Positions 53,252 through 60,671 of a DNA stretch of 64,000 nucleotides are shown piece after piece. Numbering within the stretch: position 1 is the first letter of the stretch; every line of letters begins with the position of its first letter. The position numbers and the translations under genes were made by a program. This stretch comes from DAINPP01 sp963667315. Lineage in GTDB: Bacteria > Thermotogota > Thermotogae > MWEM01. The notes beneath the pieces were generated by a model. It was not told the DNA's origin and searched no databases. It was given only the letters and a program-made list of their open reading frames with translations. The stretch spans positions 930,001 through 994,000 of the forward strand of contig OY763325.1 in the NCBI GenBank assembly GCA_963667315.1, given 5' to 3'.

Positions 53252-54454
53252 TCAAACGTTCTTAATAATAACGGCAGTTCCCATTCCTCCACCGATACAA
53301 AGACTCGCCAAACCATATTTAAGATTTCTCTTTTTCATCTCATAAAGCAGTGTAACGATTATTCTATTGCCGGACACACCTACCGGATGCCCCAAAGCAA
53401 TCGCTCCGCCATTTACATTCGTTCTTTCTATTAACCATTCTTTTGTAACACCATGTTCTTCACAAAGTTCCTTTACAACACCAAGACTCTGAACGGCAAA
53501 TGCCTCATTGAGTTCAAGAAGCTCCATATCCTCAAGCTTCATATTGGCTTTTTTCAACACTTTTCGAATAGCGCCAACCGGGCCAAGTCCCATAACGGAT
53601 GGATCCACGCCATGCTGAGCAAATGCTACGATTTCAGCCATCGGTTTTATATCAAGTTCGTTCATCTTTTCTTCACTCATGAGAACCGTCATTGAAGCAC
53701 CATCGTTAATTCCCGATGAATTTCCGGCTGTAACGGAACCATCTTTCTTAAAAGCAGGTCTTAGTTTCGCAAGTTTTTCAGCTGTTGTTCCGGCTCTTGG
53801 ATGTTCATCAGTATCAAAAACAATATCTCCCTTCCTGTTCTTAATCACTACCGGTTCAATTTCATCCTTGAATTTACCTTCTTCGATAGCCGTAAGTGCT
53901 CTTCTCTGGCTTTCAGCTGCAAATGCATCCTGTTCTTCTCTTGTAATACCATGTTTGTCGGCTATATTCTCAGCTGTCATTCCCATATGATACTGATTAA
54001 ACACATCTGTAAGTGCATCATTAACCATATGATCAAGAACTTTTCCATCACCAAGTCTATATCCAAATCTTCCCCCCGGAAGCAGATAGGGGGCAAGGCT
54101 CATATTTTCAATTCCTCCACACAAAACTGCATCCGCTTCACCAAGCATAATATCGGAAGCACCGATCATAACAGTTTTCATCCCTGAACCACAGATCATA
54201 TTTACCGTATAGCCCGGTTTTTCTATAGGAACGCCTGCTCCTATACTGACCTGTCTACCGGGACCCATTCCCTGTCCTGCACCGAGAATATTTCCCACTA
54301 TGGTCTCATCGATAACATCCGGGTCAATATTTGACTGTTTCATTGCTGCTTTTGCCGCAATCACTCCAAGCTCTGAAGCTTTAACCCCTTTAAGTGTTCC
54401 GCCAAATCCACCAATTGCCGTTCTTTTTGCACCTGTAATATATACTTTATTCAT
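53252..54454 (-). CDS. Acetyl-CoA C-acetyltransferase (thiolase)
   Basis: The 400-residue thiolase has all catalytic parts: nucleophile Cys in NMICGSGMKTV, NEAFAVQ, His in GGAIALGHPVGVSGNR and the second Cys in SLCIGGGMG. It cleaves or forms 3-ketoacyl-CoA. Placed with an SDR, a CoA-transferase and an importer, cleavage of an imported acid's CoA ester is the likely direction. SD GGAGGG; 16 nt after the regulator gene. Confidence 0.93.
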   Translation of the reverse strand: MNKVYITGAKRTAIGGFGGTLKGVKASELGVIAAKAAMKQSNIDPDVIDETIVGNILGAGQGMGPGRQVSIGAGVPIEKPGYTVNMICGSGMKTVMIGASDIMLGEADAVLCGGIENMSLAPYLLPGGRFGYRLGDGKVLDHMVNDALTDVFNQYHMGMTAENIADKHGITREEQDAFAAESQRRALTAIEEGKFKDEIEPVVIKNRKGDIVFDTDEHPRAGTTAEKLAKLRPAFKKDGSVTAGNSSGINDGASMTVLMSEEKMNELDIKPMAEIVAFAQHGVDPSVMGLGPVGAIRKVLKKANMKLEDMELLELNEAFAVQSLGVVKELCEEHGVTKEWLIERTNVNGGAIALGHPVGVSGNRIIVTLLYEMKKRNLKYGLASLCIGGGMGTAVIIKNV

Positions 54455-54470
54455 TTAGCCCTCCGATTTT

Positions 54471-55700
54471 TTATTTTCTGCCCGGAAACCCAAGCATCAT
54501 AAAATAAGTAAGATTTTCTAAATATTCTCTATAGTCTTCTACCTGGCCCCCCGGTAGAATCAGCAGAGATTGTCCAAGAATATGGCCAATTCCCATCAAA
54601 ATTTCCGACAGAATTTCCACATCATATTCAACGATTTCTCCCGCGTCAACTGCCCGTTCGAGCGCAATCATATAGGGACCTTTCAGAGAGTCGTAATAAT
54701 CGAGCGTTATTTTTTTATCTATAAATTCGCACTCTCTGATCACACCATACATCTTTGAATGCTGAGAGAAGAACATAAGAAAGCCCTTTAACGCTGCAAT
54801 CTCCTGATTTCTTCTGTCATCAAACCTTGAAAGATAGACTTTCATCACATACCTGAGGTCTTTACTGATATTTTTTACGAGCTCAGTTAAAATCTCATGT
54901 TTAGATGAAAAATAAAGATAAAATGATCCAACGCTTAACCCGGCTTCTCTGGCAATCTCATGAATGGTTGTATCAAAATAACCGTTCTTTCCGAATAACA
55001 GCTCCGCCGAATCAAACAGCTTTTTCTTACTCTTTTCCCCTTTGTTGATAATTTTCTCAACGTTAAAATTCAAGTCTTCAACGGTTTCATAAACCCTTTC
55101 AGATACCCGGAATATCTCGGGATTCATCGTACACATCCCTCTCATATAAAAAGAGTAAAGGTTATTCCTTGTCTTTTCAGGTACTTCTCTCTCGTTCCAT
55201 AATATCCAGTATCCCGCAAGGTAGAAGAGCGGTCCAAAAAGAAACCAGAAAACCGCGTTGAGTTGTTCATCACTATTTGAAAAAAAGTTGTTTTCTTTTA
55301 AAATTTTTTTAATCCGTTGATGAAATGTTGAACAGAGTATTTTATCGATAAATTCGGCCTCTCTGAACACTTTATACTCAGATCTGAAATTCCAGAACGT
55401 ATCAAAAACGCGATTTATAAGTGTTTCCAACTTCTTTTCCAAACTTAAATCTGATTCAAAAATACTTCGCAACAGGTTAAAAAATTCCCCTTGAAACGTT
55501 TCAAGAATCATTTCAAAAATTTCATCCTTCGAACTAAAATACTGATAAAAAGTTGCAGGTGAGATCTTCGCTCCCTTTGATATTGAAAGAACGGAGGTTT
55601 TATGATACCCCTTTTGCAGAAACAGAGCCTGTGCACTCTGAAATATCTCTCTCCATGTTTTTTCACCTTTTTCCGACTTCGGAACTCTTCTCATCTGCAA
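54471..55700 (-). CDS. Tandem double TetR-family regulator
   Basis: A 409-residue protein holding two complete TetR units. HTH 1 is at residues 14-66 (ISPATFYQYFSSKDEIF), HTH 2 at 223-275 (LSVGSFYLYFSSKHEIL). The ligand domains also repeat (FREAEFIDK at 112-120, RECEFIDKK at 322-330), all with a constant offset of 209 residues, so it is a head-to-tail gene duplication: a single-chain pseudo-dimer. It lies between the SDR and thiolase genes and probably controls the island. The start is TTG (55698-55700) with AAGG about 9-12 nt upstream, or the ATG two codons later. Confidence 0.88.
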   Translation of the reverse strand: MQMRRVPKSEKGEKTWREIFQSAQALFLQKGYHKTSVLSISKGAKISPATFYQYFSSKDEIFEMILETFQGEFFNLLRSIFESDLSLEKKLETLINRVFDTFWNFRSEYKVFREAEFIDKILCSTFHQRIKKILKENNFFSNSDEQLNAVFWFLFGPLFYLAGYWILWNEREVPEKTRNNLYSFYMRGMCTMNPEIFRVSERVYETVEDLNFNVEKIINKGEKSKKKLFDSAELLFGKNGYFDTTIHEIAREAGLSVGSFYLYFSSKHEILTELVKNISKDLRYVMKVYLSRFDDRRNQEIAALKGFLMFFSQHSKMYGVIRECEFIDKKITLDYYDSLKGPYMIALERAVDAGEIVEYDVEILSEILMGIGHILGQSLLILPGGQVEDYREYLENLTYFMMLGFPGRK

Positions 55701-55720
55701 CTCATCTACCTTTTATAAAT

Positions 55721-56458
55721 TTAGATTACAAGTCCTCCATCTACACCAAGCACCTGACCTGTGATATATCTTGCTTCTTCACTGGCAAGGAAAAGGAAGG
55801 CATTTGCAATATCAATCGGATCTCCCAGCATCTTCAAAGGGGTCTTTTCTGTCATGTAGTCAAGAACCTTCTGGGGAAGATCTTTTGTCATAGGTGTCTG
55901 GATGAATCCCGGAGCAACGGCATTGACTCTTATCTTGTATCTGGCGAGTTCCTTAGCCCATGTATATGTCATACCGATAAGTCCTGATTTGGTTGCTGCA
56001 TAGTTTGTCTGTCCGATATTTCCGTAAACACCGACAACGGATGAAGTTGAAAGAACAACACCACCAGTCTTCTTCATCATTCTTGCACAAGCCTGAGTCA
56101 TATTAAAGATACCTTTGAGATTAACATCAATAACTTTGTCCCACTGCTCCTCAGTCATCTTCATCAGGAAAGCATCTCTTGTGATTCCGGCATTGTTGAT
56201 CAAAATATCCAGTTTGCCAAATTCTTCTTCAACAGCTTTTAATACCTGTTCAATTTCTTCTCTGTTTGTCACATCAAGATGGAAAGCTTTTACCTTTCCC
56301 TCAAGACCAGCTGCATCAGTTTCAACAATTTTCAAATCATCATCAAGCACATCACATACTGCTACATTTGCTCCATTCTTTGCAAAAAGAAGTGCAGTTT
56401 CTCTTCCAATTCCTCTTGCACCACCTGTTACTAAACAAACTTTATCTTTTACGTTCAA
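55721..56458 (-). CDS. SDR-family 3-oxoacyl reductase / 3-hydroxyacyl dehydrogenase (FabG-like)
   Basis: The 245-residue short-chain dehydrogenase has TGGARGIG, LINNAGI, the Ser-Tyr-Lys triad (STSSVVG, YAATKSG) and NAVAPGFIQTPM. It interconverts a 3-hydroxyacyl and a 3-oxoacyl thioester. In this island it would feed thiolase. The TTG start (56456-56458) follows GGGGGTG by 7 nt. It is the promoter-proximal gene. Confidence 0.9.
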   Translation of the reverse strand: MNVKDKVCLVTGGARGIGRETALLFAKNGANVAVCDVLDDDLKIVETDAAGLEGKVKAFHLDVTNREEIEQVLKAVEEEFGKLDILINNAGITRDAFLMKMTEEQWDKVIDVNLKGIFNMTQACARMMKKTGGVVLSTSSVVGVYGNIGQTNYAATKSGLIGMTYTWAKELARYKIRVNAVAPGFIQTPMTKDLPQKVLDYMTEKTPLKMLGDPIDIANAFLFLASEEARYITGQVLGVDGGLVI

Positions 56459-56500
56459 AATGACACCCCCATAATTTTATGAATATACTATCATATTTAT

Positions 56501-56528
56501 ATCATATACCATTCAGTGATATATTCAA
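56501..56528 (-). promoter_or_regulatory. Promoter of the acyl-CoA island
   Basis: On the minus strand TTGAAT (56523-56528) and TATGAT (56501-56506) are 16 nt apart, about 40 nt before the SDR start codon. Confidence 0.55.
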
Positions 56529-56532
56529 ATAG

Positions 56533-56546
56533 AATCACATGTGATT
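56533..56546. promoter_or_regulatory. Candidate TetR operator
   Basis: AATCACATGTGATT is a perfect 14-bp palindrome just upstream of the -35 of the island promoter. Its symmetry and position suit a TetR-family site, probably for the double TetR regulator in the same operon. Inferred. Confidence 0.5.
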
Positions 56547-56647
56547 ATTCGCGATTACGACTGAATATATTGGATTAAGAGTTTATTAGTTCTTTTTTCG
56601 TAGTTTTATATTTATAAGTGTTAATTTATGAAAGCTATCGTAAAGAA

Positions 56648-56676
56648 AAGAGGCGGGGGAAAAAATCCCCGCCCCA
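56648..56676 (-). terminator. Terminator after the GH84-like gene
   Basis: GGCGGGG and CCCCGCC pair around an AT loop, with TCTTTTCTTT following on the minus strand, directly after the stop. Confidence 0.8.
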
Positions 56677-56681
56677 TGAAG

Positions 56682-58064
56682 TTAATAATCTAAGAGTGAT
56701 ACAATTCCCTTTGCCGTTACAAGATAATCAAGCACATAATTTCTGATGCAGGTTCCAAACACTCGCGTCTTGTGGAAAGCAACCACCTTCATAACCGTTT
56801 CAAGATCCTCAACGCTTTTTTTAAACAATCTGATCGTTTCAGATTTCATCTCACCGGTGTGATAATATTCTCCGATGTTGGAATATATAACAGCGAGATG
56901 CTGATATATCGGGGCATAATTTCTGTATTCTTCAAGCCAATCTTTTAAATCAGCTCTTAAGTCTTCGGAAAGATGCTTATTTATTTTGAGATAATCATTC
57001 TCTATTGTTTTGGATTCCTCTGAAAGAATTTTTGAAAGCTTGTCAAAATTCCAAGATTTGAGATTTTCTTTCAAATTTTCAACAAAAGCAACACTTCTTT
57101 CTGGGTCCTCCGGATGTAAATGACTTCTGAGATTTGCGTTGATAAAATTTATAAATTCCTCAGAACACTCTGCAAGATCTTCTTTAACAACCGACTCAAG
57201 AACTTCCTCTGCATTGTAATCCGTACAATCCATTAAATATCTGCCTATCGCTTTCATCGGAATCATTGAGGCATACGGTTGATTCATGGGGTTAATGACA
57301 ATACCGGAAGATACACAGTTTAAATTATTTTCCCTGCCGGTATAAGGTCCGATATGCATTTCTGAAACCATGCTGGCATCATTTACGGGATAATTATCCC
57401 AGAAGAGTAAAGGTCTCTGATATTCTTCAGACACCGCCTTCGTATCTTCTATCTTCAATTCCTTCGCACATACCCATGGTCCTGTCCACATGATCTCAAC
57501 TTCTTGATTGATCGTCTTTCCAATCTTTTGCCTGTATTCATTTGGTTTTGTACCGTAATATTCCGTTGGACAAAAGATCAGTGAAATGTCCGAGTCAATT
57601 TCTTTTAATCTTTTATAAAGCCTGTTTGTAAAATCCTGCTGCGCATCTGCAAGATCTTCATACTTCTCTATATCAGGATCATGCTGAAGTTTCCAGGGAA
57701 TGTCATCAAGAAAAAGTGCACAGGTCTTTGTTCCCAACGTTATAAATATTTCAAATTTTTTCACAAGTGTTTCCATTTCCTCTTCCGAAGAATACACAAG
57801 TGATAATCCCGGACTGACCGCCATGGCAACATCCATGTTATTTTTATTCCCGGTTTTTATCAAATCTGAAAAAGCATTTAAAAACGTATCAGGATACATT
57901 TCCCGCCAGTCATGTCTGTGATACGTATCTGCTTTTGGCGCATATATGTACAGGTTATACCCGTTTTTTCCGGCAAATACAAGCATATCTTTTCTCTCTT
58001 CCCAACTCCACGGTCTACCATAAAACCCTTCAACAATCCCTCTGATTTTAAAACACTTACTCAT
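56682..58064 (-). CDS. GH84-like beta-N-acetylglucosaminidase
   Basis: The N-terminal GIVEGFYGRPWSWEER and the catalytic Asp pair in ALFLDDIPW (Asp120, Asp121) match GH84 (O-GlcNAcase/hyaluronidase-like) enzymes, which use substrate-assisted catalysis on beta-linked GlcNAc. FWDNYPVND and NPMNQPYAS fit too. At 460 aa it holds the catalytic barrel and a helical C-terminal region (about 300-460). No signal peptide, so it is cytosolic, suggesting recycling of imported amino sugars. Single gene. Confidence 0.85.
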   Translation of the reverse strand: MSKCFKIRGIVEGFYGRPWSWEERKDMLVFAGKNGYNLYIYAPKADTYHRHDWREMYPDTFLNAFSDLIKTGNKNNMDVAMAVSPGLSLVYSSEEEMETLVKKFEIFITLGTKTCALFLDDIPWKLQHDPDIEKYEDLADAQQDFTNRLYKRLKEIDSDISLIFCPTEYYGTKPNEYRQKIGKTINQEVEIMWTGPWVCAKELKIEDTKAVSEEYQRPLLFWDNYPVNDASMVSEMHIGPYTGRENNLNCVSSGIVINPMNQPYASMIPMKAIGRYLMDCTDYNAEEVLESVVKEDLAECSEEFINFINANLRSHLHPEDPERSVAFVENLKENLKSWNFDKLSKILSEESKTIENDYLKINKHLSEDLRADLKDWLEEYRNYAPIYQHLAVIYSNIGEYYHTGEMKSETIRLFKKSVEDLETVMKVVAFHKTRVFGTCIRNYVLDYLVTAKGIVSLLDY

Positions 58065-58188
58065 TTTTACCTTACCTTTCCCTGCTTATAAACTTTAAAA
58101 TGAAATGTTCTAAAGCAGTATAAAATTTAGAGTTAATTCCTTAATAAACTGATTTTGTTCTAATTACTATTCTTCTCTCATACTCATA

Positions 58189-58671
58189 TTAAAAGCGATA
58201 CACAGCTCCAACACCAAGCGTTGCAGAAACCTCGAACCCCGGGGATACGTTTAAGAGAGGTCCTGCTTGAATAATCACCCTCAACGTATGACGATCTTCA
58301 AGATAAACTGGGATGATAAGCCCTACAGGAACACGAACACCAAACGAATTCGAAGGATTTCCCCCAAACAGATTACTGACCGTATCCTGGAAACCCACTC
58401 CTGCAAAAACAGGATAGCGTTTTCTGTCAATAATAAGCAACTCATCATTCAAAAACCAGATGTCTGCCCCTATCGTTGCGCCCGAAGTTCCAAACAGAAA
58501 GTTATACCCCAGATCAATATTGAGAACAGTCGTATTGTTAAAATCATAGTGAATTTTCAAACCTGATGGTTCTCCAAAACCAGCTCCAACCCCAAAATTC
58601 GCAAAACTCAACGTCGAACATATCATAAAAAGTATCAACAAAACCTTTAACAGAGCTCTTTTTAACATCAT
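58189..58671 (-). CDS. Small exported beta-barrel-like protein
   Basis: A signal peptide (residues 1-24, ending LSFA) precedes about eight alternating strands (LKIHYDF, TVLNIDLGYNF, ATIGADIWFL, FGVRVPVGLIIPV) ending in Phe (GVGAVYRF), as in small outer-membrane barrels. It has no recognised family. GGGAGGG precedes two adjacent ATGs; the second has better spacing. Single gene. Confidence 0.65.
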   Translation of the reverse strand: MMLKRALLKVLLILFMICSTLSFANFGVGAGFGEPSGLKIHYDFNNTTVLNIDLGYNFLFGTSGATIGADIWFLNDELLIIDRKRYPVFAGVGFQDTVSNLFGGNPSNSFGVRVPVGLIIPVYLEDRHTLRVIIQAGPLLNVSPGFEVSATLGVGAVYRF

Positions 58672-58833
58672 AGTCCCTCCCTTTTCAAAATCATTTTCAA
58701 TTTATTATAACATTATAACAAGACCAAACAGAATAGTCTCATTAATTCTAAATTTTCACAGCAAATAATCTTCATATCACTACACATATGTATGGTATAC
58801 TCTTTGGAAGTAGAATGAAAAGGCGGTGTTTTT

Positions 58834-60618
58834 ATGAGTAAAGCTTTACACTCAAAATATGATTCACAGGTATCTGTAACAATCAGAGGAGATATCTCAT
58901 ACAACAATATTTCACAACTGTTTTCCTCTGGATTATTCAAGGAGCTTCTCGGAAACTTTATCCGAAAACTCAGTGCAAAAAAAGCTCCTGTACTTTCCGT
59001 ATTAAAGTCCTTTAAAGACGAAGATGGAAACTATGACCTTAATAGATTGATCAACCTGTTTTACATGCTAAATCTTAACAAGTTGAGTTATCTAATTGAT
59101 GAAGGAATGATAGAAATAGAAGAAACACAAAGAGAAGAATTCACCCATCTTTTACTTGAACTCGTTGAAAATTTTTATAATTACTGGCGAAATCTGCAAA
59201 GATTTATGATCAGACAGGAAGCATACAGTTCTGTTGAACAGAGAAGAAGATCAAAAGGATACTCATTGGCCAGAACAAATGACGACTTGAAGAAACTGAT
59301 TCTGGATACATACAGAAATATTGTCGTAAATATCGAACTGGTCCCCCCAAAGATTTACAGGCAATTACCAAGTGGTGCACAGGCTGCATTCCTGGTTGAT
59401 TCCTTTGAAATCCCATCAAACTTAAAATTAAAAAATGAATCCTTCTACAACGTCCCGTATGTATGGGAAGGCATATTTGAGCCCCCTGTTATCTTTTACA
59501 CAAGATCCAACAAAAGGAAAGGTGTCTTCCCGGTAAAAGATGACAAAGAAGTTCTTCAGAATTTCTATCTCGACAACTCAGAATGGTTTGTTTTCCCCAC
59601 AATGGTTGGAGAGTTACTCGAGATGATCTATGTACAGAAAGATTATCTTGCACTTGCAGCGGGAATCGCCAATCTCTATGAACTGGCTTCACCTGAAATC
59701 TTCCAGACAAGAAAACCGGATGGATTTGTAATCTTCGGTCTTGATGAAAAACTCTTTGATGAAGATGAAATGAGAGGTGTGGTGGTGAAAGAAGGCGAAC
59801 AGTATTTTGGTTTACTGCCAAAAACAGCAGAAATTGATTATTTTGGCTATATGAAAAAAATGGCGCTTACAGTTCATAATCTCATTCAAATTGATAGAAA
59901 TTGTATGCCGGTTCATGGCGCCTTGGCAAAGATAGAGCTTCCGGATGGCAATTCCGCTAATGTAATGCTCATCGGAGACAGCGGTGCCGGAAAATCGGAA
60001 ACGCTCGAAGCGATCAACAAACTTCCTGAAACGGCAACATCTAATGTAGAGATGCTGATAGATGATATGGGGTCATTACACTTCAACGAGAACGGCACAG
60101 TTTATGCCCAGGGAACAGAAACCGGAGCATTTGTAAGACTTGATGATCTTCAGCCCGGATACGCATACTCGGCAATGGATAGAAGCATTTTCATGAATCC
60201 GAATATCATTAACGCAAGGGTCATCGTCCCGCTCATGCCTTATGCGGATATCGTTAAACATATTCCTGTAGACTATCTTTTCTATGTCAACAACTACGAA
60301 GAAGTCAAAGATGGAGATCCGATCATCTCATTTTTTGATGATTATGATGCATCCTATGCGGTTTTCTCAGAAGGAAAGCGAATGGCAAAAGGTACAACCG
60401 GAGAAAAGGGAATCACAACCAGCTATTTTGCAAACCCTTTTGGAGCTGTTCAGAGAATGGAAAAACACGAAGTCATCGCAAAGAATTTCTTTGACAGGAT
60501 GTACAAATCAGGCGTCAAAATTGGAATGATCAAGACAAGACTCGGACTTGAAGGCTATGAACAGGATGGTCCTCTTGCAGCTGCAGAAAAACTCATTGAC
60601 ATGATTTCCGGGAAATAA
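58834..60618 (+). CDS. HprK/PEPCK-like P-loop protein (594 aa)
   Basis: The C-terminal half has a P-loop GDSGAGKSE at residues 381-389, followed by LIDDMG (acidic pair) and GTETGAFVRLDDLQPG, a pattern shared by HPr kinase/phosphorylase and ATP-type PEP carboxykinases. The N-terminal about 340 residues are unlike either. No HPr or PTS gene is near. It may phosphorylate a protein or a small molecule, or act as a PEPCK homologue; I cannot decide. Single gene with SD AAGGCGGTG and its own terminator. Confidence 0.65.
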   Translation: MSKALHSKYDSQVSVTIRGDISYNNISQLFSSGLFKELLGNFIRKLSAKKAPVLSVLKSFKDEDGNYDLNRLINLFYMLNLNKLSYLIDEGMIEIEETQREEFTHLLLELVENFYNYWRNLQRFMIRQEAYSSVEQRRRSKGYSLARTNDDLKKLILDTYRNIVVNIELVPPKIYRQLPSGAQAAFLVDSFEIPSNLKLKNESFYNVPYVWEGIFEPPVIFYTRSNKRKGVFPVKDDKEVLQNFYLDNSEWFVFPTMVGELLEMIYVQKDYLALAAGIANLYELASPEIFQTRKPDGFVIFGLDEKLFDEDEMRGVVVKEGEQYFGLLPKTAEIDYFGYMKKMALTVHNLIQIDRNCMPVHGALAKIELPDGNSANVMLIGDSGAGKSETLEAINKLPETATSNVEMLIDDMGSLHFNENGTVYAQGTETGAFVRLDDLQPGYAYSAMDRSIFMNPNIINARVIVPLMPYADIVKHIPVDYLFYVNNYEEVKDGDPIISFFDDYDASYAVFSEGKRMAKGTTGEKGITTSYFANPFGAVQRMEKHEVIAKNFFDRMYKSGVKIGMIKTRLGLEGYEQDGPLAAAEKLIDMISGK

Positions 60619-60619
60619 T

Positions 60620-60654
60620 AAAAAAGGCGGATTTTTCAAATCCGTCTTTTTTTT
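60620..60654. terminator. Terminator between the PEPCK-like gene and nadE
   Basis: AAAAAAGGCGGAT and ATCCGTCTTTTTT (one G-T pair) form a stem with T runs; convergent genes on both sides use it. Confidence 0.88.
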
Positions 60655-60671
60655 AAAATTGTGATATATCG

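Noticed and set aside
52086..54454. KAS III-like gene and FabG-like SDR as the missing fatty-acid synthesis genes
   Set aside because: They lie with thiolase, CoA-transferase and an importer, and the KAS III His/Asn motifs are altered, so a catabolic or specialised role is more likely.
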